64,000 nucleotides of DNA from Chlamydomonas reinhardtii. Taxonomy: Eukaryota; Chlorophyta; Chlorophyceae; Chlamydomonadales; Chlamydomonadaceae. Shown here one piece after another: positions 23,215 through 35,300 of the stretch. A program made the position numbers and the translations under genes. Within the stretch, counting starts at the first letter, position 1. Each line of letters begins with the position of its first letter. The stretch covers positions 2,815,267-2,879,266 of the forward strand of contig NC_057010.1 of assembly GCF_000002595.2 (NCBI RefSeq), in the 5' to 3' direction. Below the pieces are notes generated by a model. That model was given only the letters and a program-made list of their open reading frames with translations. It was not told the DNA's origin and ran no database searches.

Positions 23215-25290
23215 TTATGCGCACGGCGGTGTTGTGTTTGGCGATGCGGGCGCCGACCATTTGCGGGTGCGCGCAATGTCATGCCAGGTGTCCCGCATTC
23301 CCGCGCTCCGGGTCTGCGCCACGGGTGCGGAGGATGTGGGCGCACACGCCGCATTTGTCACTGTCCCGCAGCTTGAACAGAGACAGGCAGATGAGGCCGC
23401 CCTGCCGGGCGGTCTGGACGAACCGGCGGTCTGGACGAACCGGCGCAGCCTATGCCCAGCGTCAGCATGTGTCATGTAGGCCGTGCTTGCACGGCAGTCC
23501 AGCGTGCTGGCGGCCTCAGCCCATTTCTGGGTGTACAGGGTGTCCTTGCAGTAGCCGCCCTGGCATGTTGATGACAGAGCTTTGGTTAGACCTCTATTGA
23601 GGTCGGAGACGTAGTGGGTGTCAGTGCTGCCGTCGTCGCGGGTTACCGTGAAGGTGGGCCGAGGCGTTGGGTTGTTGTCGGCGGTCTCGGACACGTCAGC
23701 TTGCTTTTCGCCGACGGCAACTGCGCCAGCGCCTTCGTCGGCCATTTCATTGCCGTGGAGTCCAGTGTGTGAGACCACTTTAATGAGGTCTGCGTGGGCG
23801 CCTCGGGTCTGTCGCGCATGGAGCAGTTCCACGATGGATCCAAGCAGGTCGCGATGTTTGCTCAGATGCAGCCTCCGAGGCTCGTTAATCGCTCGTTTGA
23901 TTAGATAGAGGCTCGCCGCTGAGTCAGAGGCGATAGTGAGCTTTTTATTTCCGAATTCTTTTCCTACGCTTCCGAACTCAGCGAGCGCCGCCCGGATAGC
24001 TGCGAGCTCAGCTCTTGTAATAGTGTTTGTGCACCCTGACCCGTTCGGATTCACGTAAACAACTCTGTTGTCGTCGAGCCAGGCACAAGCGCCGGCCACT
24101 TGCACTTCGTTTCCTTCTTGCGTCGTAAGTTTTTGGACAGAGCCGTCTGTCCATACTGTGCTGCGGAGGTCGTGGGCCGGAGCATGCTCGGCTTGGAATC
24201 GAGAGAGCGGCAGGCGTGGGGCGCTCGGCGAGGTGGCAGCTGTGGCTTTGGGGTTCTTGTGGAGGTAAGTTGCTTGCTTCAGAAGCGCGGTGGGGAGCGC
24301 GGGGCAGGTGTTTGGCCCGGTTGCGGCCAGCGTGGCGGCACGGTCGACCGCCCAGGTGCGGTAGTCCACGACCCGTGCTGGCCGGTGCTCGCTGCGGTTC
24401 AGCTTGATTGCGAGCTGTTTCAGCTTGGGCCGGAGCAGCTCGAGGCCTGTGGTGTTGCCAACAGCTACCAGCGTGATGCCCCGCTGTCTTTTTGCGGGGG
24501 TGTCTGCCCCCAGACCGACCGTGAGCCCTGCATGTCCTGCAGACCAGGAGGCTAGCTCGCGACAGAGCGGGTGCTGGAGCCACTGAGTGTGTGGGTAAGT
24601 GGTTGCCTTGGGGAGTGCAAGGACAGTGAGCGTAGGGGTCTCGTCTGCGTTCGTGGCTTCAGCGCAGGCAAGGGCCCAAAGCAGGGCTTTGCGGGACGCG
24701 TCAGGTGTGTGTGGTGGGTGGGCAAATTGCAGTCCAGTCCATGCGGTGCGGTAGGCGTCATGCCGTGCTCCAAAGCAGGCGTCTGCCTGGTCCCGGCTGT
24801 AGTACTCATCGGCGCTGCGTGAGCAGTTGAGAGGGGATGCGAACATCTCACTCACGGTGGCCCGGGGTGTCACACGCAGGCACGCCAGGATTGTCTCAAC
24901 GATGCTTCCTGGCAGGGCGGCCTGCTCAGGCGGCTGCGCTTTTCGGTCCTGTTGGTCCGGGTCGCGCTGGTATCGGGCCATCAGTGCCGCGACGGCCTCT
25001 TCAAAGCCCTGCGGTCGCTGTTGTGCGCTATGCTGGTAGGTCTCCCACAGGGTAAGGAGCCGTGCGTGCGGTATAGTGCCTAGCCATCGTCCTGTTGGGT
25101 CGTAGACGTCGGCATCAGTGGGGGCCCGACGGGTGCCTCCAGCGGCGATGATGGTGTAGGTTCCTGGGGGCTGGATGTCTTTGTACGGGTTACATGGGGC
25201 TGTGGTGATGGTGGTGGTGCCGCGTATGTCTCTAGCGCGTGCTGCCGCGTCCATGGGGCCCGCGTCATGGCGCCCCTGGCGCTGGCGCAT
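23215..25290 (-). pseudogene. LINE ORF: PCIF1-like region plus RNase H
   Basis: A 691-residue open frame. Residues about 148-275 (MFASPLN, DACFGARHDAY, FAHPPHTPDASRKALLWA, PTLTVLALP) follow the layout of the PCIF1/CAPAM cap adenosine methyltransferase core. The NPPF catalytic tetrad is replaced by HPPH (191-194), so activity is unlikely. Residues 378-525 are RNase H, with all four carboxylates: Asp382 (WTDGS), Glu428 (TRAELAAIRAAL), Asp456 (IASDSAAS) and Asp518 (HGNEMADEG). A Cys/His zinc knuckle should follow but falls past the register shift. The true N-terminus is unknown because the element is truncated upstream. Confidence 0.7.
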
Positions 25291-26739
25291 GGTTAGGTGC
25301 TGGTCCCGGGCTGGCCCAGCGGGCAGCTTCCTAGGTGGTCTGTTGGGTGCAGTGGCCTGCCTGGTGTTATGTTCTTGGAGCAGCGTTCCCCAATCTTCGC
25401 TCGGGGGGCTCAGCCCAAAAACCTCGACAGCCTAACCCGCAGCGGCTCTGCCCGACCCGGAAACGACCTGGCCTTCCGCCCGCCTTCCAGCGCAACTGCC
25501 CAGCCTTCCCCCAGCACCGCCCGAAACAGCCAGCTCTATCCAAATTTCCAGCTCCAGCCAAACATCCTCAGAAAACATGTCCGGAAACCTCCTCCCCGAT
25601 TAGGGCGCGCTCACAGCCTTCCCTACCGAACGCTTCAGCTTCGATTCTCCTCACCGTCAGCTACGCTTCCTCACCTCCGGTTGTGCTGTTGGCGTGTTGC
25701 ACCGCATTTGACTCGCCCGCCGCATTTGCCGTACCATTTTCGGGGCCCTCTTCTGCCTTGCCTCGCCCTGCTCTTGCCCCTGCCTTGTCACACTGTCGCC
25801 CGGCCATTGCTTTGCTGCACGACGCTGCATTACGTTTGACGCCCTTCAGCGCCGCTCATCCGTGGACGCCGGCCGACTGCCTGCAGGTGCGCATCGACCT
25901 TGCGTTCCGCGCGGTGTGGCGTCGCATTACGTCTGTGCATTGCTACCGCCTTGGCCGGGCGCCTGGAGCGTGAGGAAAGCGCGTCAGCGAAAACATCGAC
26001 ACAGTGCCAGCTACCGTCGGTACAGTACCAGCGCGCAGCAATGCCTTGCTCCCTTCTGCTGCATCTATGACTGAGTGCTATGGGTGCGGGAGGGAACCAC
26101 ACACTTCGGGACTACTGCTCTCATACCCCTGGCCACCTTCCATCACGAGCGGCGCCGGTTAGGGACTTGCGTCAAATACGCAATGCGAACCGCATGCTTG
26201 TGGCCTTGCTTCAGCTGTAACGCAACCGGCATTTGTGCGTTTCCCATGCTTTAGCGTGCGTTGTTGTAAGCATGCAACGCATGCGTGCCAGCCATGGCGG
26301 AACGCCGGGGTGAGAGGTTGTCGGCGCACGCAAGTCATTGTGCTTCCCGCATGCGTACTGAGCATGCGTATCATGCTTTGTCGTGCGGCCCGCGCGTGCT
26401 TCTAGTGCTTCCCGCATGCGTACAGGCCCTGCGTTTCGCATGCTAAAGCACACTCTAACGCACAAACCCGTCCTTATAGTGCTAGTGGTGCATGCCAAAA
26501 CCCGTCCTTATAGTGCTAGTGGTGCATGCCAGTAAGTGCTGGTGGTCTGTTGATGGCTGGGCTTGGGCTGGGTTGTGCTCCATGTTCGGTGTACGACCGT
26601 TTGGGTGCGGTGCGGTGCTGCCACAGTCACCGCCTGGAATTTGTTACATCCGTAATGCCCAACCATTTGTAACCATTCTCTCAGAAAAAAATGCTCAACT
26701 GGCCTTCAGCTAGTGGGCCAACTGGGTGCTGGCCCGCCA
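25291..26739. other. unassigned repeat-island DNA with short repeats
   Basis: Contains a third copy of the cttcgctcggggggctcagc terminus (about 25396-25418), the 23-bp repeat shared with 16577-16599, several cgcatgcgt palindromes at 26280-26420, and a perfect 34-bp tandem duplication at 26464-26531. No gene was found. Confidence 0.5.
26464..26531 (+). repeat. 34-bp perfect tandem duplication
   Basis: The unit starting aaacccgtccttatagtgct is present twice, head to tail, without mismatch (26464-26497 and 26498-26531). Confidence 0.9.
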
Positions 26740-29601
26740 AGCATGTGCGTCACCAACCTCCAGAGCCCTCCAGAGCCCTCCAGAGCCCTTCAGAGGCCCG
26801 TGCAAATCCCTCCAGAGGCTGAGCGGCTCTGAAACAGCTGCGTCAGGAATGCCAGACCACCCTAAATGCAGCAGGAAGCCGCTTTCTAGCTCTGGCTGCC
26901 TGCGAAGCAGCTGCAGGAGGACCTGAGCCCCGATGCCCACCGTAAATTCAGGAAGTCTGTGAAAGAAATACTCAACACTGGGCAGGGACACACGGCAGCA
27001 TGGCGACAGGTCAGAATGTTGCAGTGCTTGGCTGCTGCTGTGCAGGGCCCGAGGGGCTGACGCAACGGGTGTGCAGCTGCATCTGGATCGGCTCGACTGT
27101 TACATGAACCAGCGGGTTGCCGCCTCGCAGTCGCTGATCCTTCCAGCTAGGATCCGCATCACTACATCAGCCGACGGGGCCTTAAACTTTGGGCTTGGGA
27201 ACTTCTACCTGCGCCAGGTGAACCTCACGTCTCCGGCTGTCGCCAACCTGACCGACACCCCCAACACCGCAAACACAGCATTCAAGGCGGGCGTGGACAT
27301 GCTGCTCCTACTACCCCGACAATGTTAGCTATTCTAGACACGTCCAGACTGTTGCACTGCAGAACGGATACACCACCGAACAGTACATGCTCGAGTGCCG
27401 AGCAGACTCCTGACAACCAGTGGGCAGTACTGCAGCTGCCCTTCCCATCTCCTAGTTTGATAACCTTCCGCCAGCACATTGGCGACAGTGGACTTACCAA
27501 GACGCTGGAATTCGCAGACCCATACCCTATCGACCGCACTCCCTCTAGTCCTCTACCCGCACTTCAAGATGCGCGCGGGGACGTGGCAGCAGGGCGCGAC
27601 CAATCAGTACAGTGTGCGCTGGGGCCAAGCGGGTGCCACTCGGCCAAAACACCTACCGCTACGCAGTACCACGGCTTGCCCCTCCCCCGGTGGCCCCAAC
27701 GCACAACATGTCATGTCACTCAGAGTTAGGGGCTCCACAGGCACTCTGTAATCTTACAGCTGCAGGAGGTTGGGACCTGGTCCCCAAACGCAAGCGCTAC
27801 AGCCGACCAGCCGTATTGGATTGGCTAGAGTGCGGACTCCCGACCAGCACTCACAAAAGTAACTTTCGGTGGTCAAAACACACACGGCGCCTGACCGGTC
27901 CTATCACAGGCGCCTCCCTTGACTGGAAAGGAAAGCAATTCGCTTGCGCAACACGCGTCCAGTTCTTGCAATCGCGACATGACTTCCAGGCTTTAGCTCC
28001 AGCGATACAGCGATACAGCGATTAACGATACAGAAGCGATAGAAGATAGTAGCGATGCGCCGGAGTTCCGCGATCCCTGCCCTAACTTCGTGTTCTTTCA
28101 ACCACTGGGTGCTCCTAATAGCAAGCTTGGTCCCTGTGGTCCCGTGAGGCCGCCTGCGCACGAGCAGGCGACCTCGAGAACAATTTTGTTTAAGATCGTT
28201 GCCGCTCAATGGGCAACCATCTATCGTGGAAAGTCACATCCAAAACATTGCAGAGGGCAAAAGCAGTTGCGCGCGCGTCACAGTACCGACGAGTCTGGCG
28301 AGAAGTTCTGGCTGGCTTGAGTTTGGCTGTTGCGCAGTCCTCACGCTCCGGGCACCCGCCCCGAGTGGCACCCGCTTGGCTGGGGCCCGAACTTCACGCG
28401 CCGTGTGAAGGAGTCAAGTGCCCTTTATTTTGGCCATCAACTTCAGGGACGATATTGCAAATATACATGTCACTAAACTCACTATGAACGGATGAGGTTT
28501 CGGCTGAGTTTTGGCTGGGTTTTTGCTGGGTTTTGGGTGTAACGTTTATGTGCCTCGATCGCCCCCGCCGCGCAAGTTTCAGTGCAGCCCTGTTTGAGTC
28601 CCCATGTGCGGCACACTTGCAGCCTCTCCTTATCCCCCAGTTTGCTTCCCCAGTGCTCCCCCCAGTGCTCTGGGTTTGGAACAAACTAACCCCCGCCGCG
28701 CCGGTCAGCCGCAGCCGCATGTCAGCTCTGATGCAGCTCGATCGTAGGTAGGAAGACTGACGCGCCGCACCGGTGCACGCAGTGCACCGCACGCAGCCAT
28801 GTCCTCACCTGGCTGGATCACATCCCATCACATCCCACACGCCACTTCCCAGCGCGGCGGGGACGGCTGGCGCCGCCCCGCCGCGCCAGTTACAGTGCAG
28901 TCCGTGTGAATCCCATGCGCAGCCCAGATGCAGCTCACGGAAAGGCGCAGCCCAATGTATCCCATCTGAGTGATACACGCAGCTCACACGCAGCTTCCCA
29001 ACCGGCACCACACGCAACTGCCAGCTCCCGCTCCTGCGCCACGCCAACCGCCAGCCACCACCCCGTGACCTCCGCCGTACACCTATGCACTCATGTCGCT
29101 TCGCAGCCGGTCTCCCGCGCAACTTCCAGCTCCCAGCCGTACAGCTACCCGACTCATGCCAACGACCCGTGTGCGTGCCCCCAGGCTCGGCAGCTTCCAA
29201 GCCGGCCCACCGTACAACTACCAGCTCCCAGCCGCGGCAGCTACCAACACCCAACCGCAGCTCCTGTAGGGCTGAGGGGTTTGGGGGTGCCGTACACGAG
29301 TTAGTTGGGGGTTAATCGGAGCTGTCCTAGAACATACAGTCCTTCGCGCTTCCCACACGCGTGTGCGCTCAACTGCCAGCTCCCACTCGCGCGCCTGCCG
29401 ACTAGCACCAACTACACGTGTGCGTCACTACAGTCAGGTAGCTTCCGAGCCGGGTCGCCGTACAACTACCTGCTCACACTCGCGCAGCTGCCGACTGCCA
29501 AGCTACCTCCTGTACGGCTGAGGGGGTTTGGGGTGCCGTACACAAGTTAGTTGGGGGTTAGTCGGAGCTGTCCTAGAACCCCCATTATACTATTTTTTCC
29601 G
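26740..29601 (-). mobile_element. unclassified interspersed element, long copy (copy R)
   Basis: Inverted counterpart of 12937-14172. The outer block (28725-29598) matches copy L almost base for base. The inner end has the same GGAGGGCTCT minisatellite in reverse complement. Copy R carries about 1.65 kb (roughly 26900-28555) that copy L lacks, plus a further insert of about 110 bases near 28600-28700. Open frames in the extra segment (for example 27071-27328 with GALNFGLGNFYLRQVNLTSP) look protein-like in places but show no domain I know. Confidence 0.65.
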
Positions 29602-30012
29602 GAGTTACTGTATTGATGAGTCGCTGGCTGGCTGGAAGTTTGCTGACGTGCATTCCTCACGCTCCGGGCACCCGGAGGCTTGGGTGGGAGGCTTAGGTTG
29701 CCCGTGGTCGCCACTCGCCAGTAGGGCACGGAAGTGTTCGGCAGCCTCCCACCCACCCTACAGACCGCCGTGACCTTATCCACCACTCACCCAGCCAGCC
29801 ATCTCGGGTGCCGGCAGTGCAATTAGCTACACCCAAAGCCAGGTCCAGGGCGCGTGTTGGCGGTCGGTGGGCGCCTGCGACTTGCCCGCGACACGCCAAG
29901 ACCAACGCGCTCAATGTGACCACCACCTTACCGGCGAATAGCGGAGGCAACGGGCACAGGGCACATGTCGGGGATTATCAAACTAGCTGCAACTGCCTAC
30001 ACCAGGGCATAT
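29602..30012. other. unassigned DNA between repeat elements
   Basis: No coding or RNA signal supported. Confidence 0.35.
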
Positions 30013-30850
30013 TTTCGGGCTGAGCCCCCCGAGCGTTCCAGGGGGGGCGAAGCCCCCCAGGATTGCCCCTGTCCGTGCCTGCCTGCCTGTCTGTCGTGCC
30101 TGCCTGCGTCGAGTGCCAAACTGGCACAAACCGCGAGCGCCACGTATTATTGTTCGGCCTCAGACTGTGGAGGGGCTCAGCCCCTTTTTGGGCTGAGCCC
30201 CCCGAGCGAAGCGATCCAGGGGGGGGCGAAGCCCCCCAGGATTGCCCCTGTCCGTGCCTGCCTGCCTGCCTGCCTGCGTTGACAAAAAGTGCCAAACTGG
30301 CGCAAACCGCGAGTGCCACGTATTATTAATTGCTATTCCCTATTGTAGAAAAATAGGCGGCAGGGAAAACTCGGCCGGAGCGAGAAGCGACCTCGCGAGT
30401 CCATGGACATCTTGACTTTCTTCAGTCCGCGAGTATAGCTCTTGGGCCCTGAATATCTTACATCCATGTGTCAAAACATGTCGACGACAAGCGTCTTGGG
30501 GCAAGAGTGTTGAAAGTTTGTGCAACAACCGAACCATGCGTGCCGATCCCGCCTTAAATGCGTCGCGGCCCGGGATCCCGCGCCCGAGCCCGGCTAGCCG
30601 TTTGCGGTGCTTGAGTGGGATGTGGGTGAGGTGCATTTGGGATATCATGGACCGTGAAGTGGCGTGGGTAAGGTGGCGTGGCGTGGCGGGGACAGGGCAT
30701 GTCGGTGCCTCGGCACGGCGTTGGCATAGTGGCCAGTCCCGCTGGATGGGCTTGCAAGGGTGCTGTTCATGTCGCCGGTGCCCATCGTCACATCCCTTGC
30801 GCTTCATGGGGCTCAGCCCATTTTCCAGCTGTACAAAGCTGACACCCCTT
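30013..30850 (-). mobile_element. unclassified element with palindromic ends (copy R2)
   Basis: Reverse-complement relative of 17975-19100, sharing 30290-30848 with 17980-18530 and the gggctgagccccccgagcg terminus. One end is internally duplicated: 30014-30155 and 30188-30325 are similar 140-bp units, each with the gcgaagccccccaggattgc motif, a cctg microsatellite and cgcgag(c/t)gccacgtattatt. Confidence 0.65.
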
Positions 30851-32098
30851 TTCCCGTGACCGGGGAACACTTGTCGGGGGCCTGCGCAAACTGCCGATTC
30901 ATATTTGTATTCTGACTTTCCTCAACACCTTAATACCCCAGAAGGATTGTATCTTCAATTTGCAAAGTCGCCTTGCCGTAAGAGAACGGATTTGCAGAGG
31001 CGCGTTGACTTGTGCGCAGAATGCGCATGCAGTGTTACCGGCGACAGCGACGTCAACACTTGTTAGACCCCGACAGCTTTGTGGGCAATGGAGCGACCAA
31101 AGGTGGCGTCCACGCAACGGCCTCCTCAGCTGCTGCGGAGAAGCCTGGCGGCCACGCTCCTTGCATGTTGGGCTCCCCAGTGCGGACCCCCTTCCTCGCC
31201 GACTCACCACCGCTTGCTAGCGGTCGCCCACTCAAGCTCTGAAGTGTGGATCACGCGTGAGCTGGCATAGTGGCAATGGAGGCATGCCCAGGACGCAGCA
31301 GCAGGTAAGGCAGCGTGCGCTTCACTTTTGTTCGTGCGCGCAACAATTAGGCGCTGCTGGCGTCGGTTTACGCAGCATGTACGCGTCCAAGCCAGAGTAA
31401 AACCGATGGGCATGTTTGTGTAAGGCTGTCGTGACACAAGGGGAAGTGCTGGTCGAATTATATATTTACGCCAGCCATAAATCGACTGTGCCCGAAGGAG
31501 TGGCGCTAGAGGTAGAAGCCCCATGAAGGTGTGAACCGCCGGCTGCCAGGCGCCCACGCGGCCACGGTATGCCCAGGCGTAACGCATGCTCTGCGACTGA
31601 AGGAACCTTGGTGGCATTCCGACAACTTGTCATCAAACGGACAATTAGCTTGCCCCTAGGGCTATTTGGTGTCGCGGTCAGGGGGACGCTGCGGGGCAAG
31701 GCTGCAAATTCCCAGCCAGCAACCGCACGTTGCGAACCCGTATACGCTTTTGAAAGTCTTTATTCCTAAAGCGGATTTGACAGCAGGTTTGCTACACGCA
31801 AATAATTATTTATGCTGCTGAATTTCAACTTGACTCGGCTTGGCGCGTTGGGCGGTTGCTTAGGGTTGTTGAGCGTGGAAACCACGACTCTCCCTCCCGA
31901 TGCGCGCGCAGCCTGCTTTCGGCCAAAGCCATTGTGGATTGCGCAAGTGGTAGATACCACAGGAGAGCGCGCGTGCGGGGGAACGAGGCCGAATGACAAG
32001 AGTTTAAGTTACGGTAGGTTACAGCGGAACGAAAACGGGTTTTCTCGCCCAACCTGCCCGACTCACCAGTACCGCCCTTCCCCTCCACAAAATACCGG
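30851..32098. other. unassigned upstream DNA
   Basis: Becomes less GC-rich toward the right (31740-32110), consistent with the promoter side of the peroxidase-oxidase gene. No gene is supported. Confidence 0.4.
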
Positions 32099-32106
32099 TA
32101 TAAAAG
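32099..32106 (+). promoter_or_regulatory. TATA box of the peroxidase-oxidase gene
   Basis: A consensus TATAAAAG lies 203 bases upstream of the start codon in an otherwise GC-rich region. This implies a 5' UTR of about 170-180 bases. Confidence 0.6.
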
Positions 32107-32308
32107 CTTGGGCCCCAAGCGTGGTCTTTACATTCCCAATTTCCTGCCAGGAGCAATTGCAATTTGAGCGCGGACCTGTCCTTGGGCTGCTGTCGTCCTG
32201 CTGGCCCACACAGTCACACGTCGTTTCGCCTTCGCCACTCGCCACTCCTTGCTCGCGCCGTCGCCTTAGGCCTGCGCCCTCGCAGCCAATTGCAACTTTA
32301 ACGTCAAC

Positions 32309-35300
32309 ATGCCGCAAAAGCGACTGCGAGGCGTGAGCCTCGCGCTCGCAGCCGTGGCGCTTGCGGTGCTTCTCGCGGGCCTTCTGCCGAGCTGTCCCGT
32401 TCGCACCGTGGACGCCCAGCTGCTCAGCGGCCTCACCGGCATTCTCGGCACCCTCCTCAACGGCGTGTCTTCCACTCTTGCAGCGACGCTGGGCCTGGTC
32501 GGTGGAACCGTCACCACGGTCACAGGTGGGGCGGCCGGCCAAAAGGGCTGTCGGGCGGCGGGTTACAATTACGTTACTCGAGGCAGTGCAGGGCGTTTCT
32601 ATCGCGAAACTGCGCTCACGCCTGGTGATTGCGCCGGTTGCCTCTGCATCTGACGCCTGTCCGACTCCCGCGCACCTCTTCGTGATGTTACCACTGTCTC
32701 GCAGGTGTGGTGGTGGACGTGACCGCGTATCTGTCGCAGCCCGTGCAGTGCAGTGGCTCGGTGTGTGTTAAGCTGGATGACTATGACCAGTCCCACAGCG
32801 ACCTGGCTGACGTGAACGCAAAGGTGCTGCTGTGGAGCCCCAAGGTAGCCCACGTGACGGCCGGCAAGACTTATGATCCCCGCGGCAAGGACTGGGTCTC
32901 GGTGAGTGGATGATTGCTGAGTTCCAGCGTTGTTGGGTCAGGGTCAGGGCCAGGCAAACCCGGGTTTTGGTGGCTGTGATGGTGCTGTCGAGGTGGCCTG
33001 AAACGCCTGGCCTGAAACCGCAACTTAACCCGCTGGTCCCGCCGCCAGGTTGTGGCTACGTGCCGCGAGCTGTTCCAGTACGAAAAGCGCCTGGCAACCT
33101 TCTTCATCCGCGCCTCCTTCCACGACTCCATGGCTGTGGACGTGAGCCAGTGCCCTGGCCCCAACTGCGGCGGTGCCGACGCGTCCCTGCTGCTGAGCAT
33201 CGAGGAGATGGCTCGCCCAGAGAAGTAAGCGCATGGGGGGTTTATTGCATAGTTACGTGGTTGGAGCTGTGCCAGCAATGGGGTGTACCGTATCATGCGC
33301 CATGCTATGCAGCTTAGTGGCCTCCGTTTGCGCTCCGGCCGTGACCAAGCGCTTTCCGTCCCTTCCCTGTGTGCATGCAGTGCGTATGATGACTTCTCAT
33401 TGATCGCTGCTCGTGCGGCCAAGAAGATTGCGTCTTTCTTTGACATCTCCGTTGCCGACACGCTGGCGGTGAGTATGTGGCGCTTGCCGCATGGTGACTG
33501 TGTTGCTTGATTCCTAGCAATCCAGCTCAGCCCACTTGATTGCTAACCTGCTTGGCCACACCGTACAGCGTTGCATTGACAACATCCTTCGCATACCGTA
33601 CGCAGGTGTGCGCCGCGGTGGGCCCCGAGGTCCTGAGTAAGGGCCGCATCAAGATTCTCACTGGCACCGGTGCTGGCGTACTCCGCGTGGGCCGCCTGGA
33701 CAATATCCGACCCTCGCCGCCGGGCAACCTGCCCCCCAACCACGCCGACCTGACAAGTTTCGCGAAGTTTTGGAAGGAGCGTGGTTTCTCTGAGGCGGAG
33801 GCGACTGCTCTGATGGGCTCTCACGCCCTCATCGACACGCAGGTGCGAGCTGACGGATTTAGTACCGTAGATGTTGCACCTGTGCTTGTCAACAAGTTGT
33901 TGAGCGTGGAAGGACATAATGAAACGTGATCTGATTCTTTCTAATGTATGCGCAGGCCTGCTTCAACGGCAGGAGAATCAACGACTACTGCGACCCGGCC
34001 ACCTCGGACTGCTCCAACGTGCGCATGTTCCGCTGGGAGAACCACTACTACAAGGACATCTGCTCGCCAACGCTGTCCATCACGCCCCTGACTCCTGAGG
34101 ACATGGCACTTGATCCCGTGGAGACCCCAATCCTGGGCATGTCTGATCCCGAGTTGGACGCAGAGGCCCGCCAGGAGACCTGCAAGGTACACACATGCGT
34201 AGCTAGGACTGCATGGATGCACGGGACGCGCACCTATCCCATGCGGCATGGGTGCATAATCTCTTTCGAACTTAGTGCCTGCCTATCTTCACGTACACCT
34301 GTTAACCTTTAATTTGCTACTTGGGCCTTCTCGCAGTTCACCAGCAAGGAGGCCCAGGCTGTGGCACTGAACAACCTGGCCCAGGTGCGCCGCGGCGCTC
34401 GCGCTGAGGCCGTGGTGCCCCCTGAGACGGTTGCCGTCACCTGGACCAACAAGAACTGCCGCGCCGGCGCCGCCTATGGCATCAACGTCACCCAACACTG
34501 CCCGCACGCCTACCTTTGGTTCTACACCACCAATGACGCCTACCTCGGCCAGGCATGCCAGGTGCGGTGAAAGGAACGTGCCGAGAAGCTCCTGTGCCGT
34601 CCTACTGCGATGCCGCCCCATGCCTGTTCTGGGCTACCCTAATGCCATCATGTGCCTTGGTCTGCCTGCAGGGCGTTGGCAGTGCCCCCGAGGCTGTTGC
34701 TGTGCGCAATGCCGCGCGCTCGTATGTCAACAACCAGGCCACCTGGGACGCCACCTACCGCAGCGCCTACCTCAAGATGGTCAGCACGTTCGCCACCTGG
34801 TCCCAGATCGCCACCACGAACCCCGTTTACATCAACGGTGGCGAGTGCGCTAGCGGAACCCACCTCGAGGCGGCGTGTGCGCAGGCGTCCCCAGGACTTG
34901 CCACGGCGGATACCAAGGTGCGCGCTTCGTATGCGTACTTGACCACGGCTGGCTTTGGGCATTGCTGCGTGCGTGTTGTGCGCGCGTAGCCCTCTCGCAT
35001 GCGCCCACGCACACCAGCCGTGATCCTGCGGTGACCCTGAGCTGCGTAGCTCAGAACCAGAACCGTGCCCCGCTCACATTGCTCTGCTGGTCCCTAACCC
35101 ACCCCTCCCTAACCTGGCCTTGCATTCATGGCGCGCTCCTCCCGCGCAGTCGCTCTACTCGGGCAGTTACATCCTCCTGGGCAGCCTGTTGGGTGGCGCC
35201 TGCCGCGACTGCGCGAAGGGCGTGTGCCCACAGCCAAGTCAATGTGGGCAGTGCGTCAACACTTTCAACAACCGCCTGCTCGTGCCCAGGAATCGTGAGT

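Larger units (their letters stand above)
22577..25290 (-). mobile_element. 5'-truncated non-LTR (LINE-type) retrotransposon, broken
   Basis: Minus-strand remnant with three protein parts in order: a PCIF1-like methyltransferase-related region, an RNase H domain and a C-terminal nuclease-like domain (EVGY...K...Q-H pattern). No reverse transcriptase, integrase, capsid or long terminal repeat is seen. The 5' part is missing, as is common for LINEs. The main frame (25290-23215) loses register near a 17-bp tandem duplication at 23408-23441. A further in-frame stop separates the remaining C-terminal pieces (23260-23051 and 22975-22577). Confidence 0.75.

Noticed and set aside
22577-25290. LTR retrotransposon or virus-like element
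   Set aside because: No terminal repeats, integrase, capsid or protease domain. RNase H plus a nuclease-like tail fits a non-LTR element better.
25335-25973. 212-residue frame upstream of the LINE
   Set aside because: It starts in the LINE's antisense strand and has low-complexity Pro/Ala/Ser content.
16577-26171. 23-bp identical stretch at 16577-16599 and 26149-26171 as transposon ends
   Set aside because: Direct orientation, no matching partner termini and no target duplication found. Too short to define an element.
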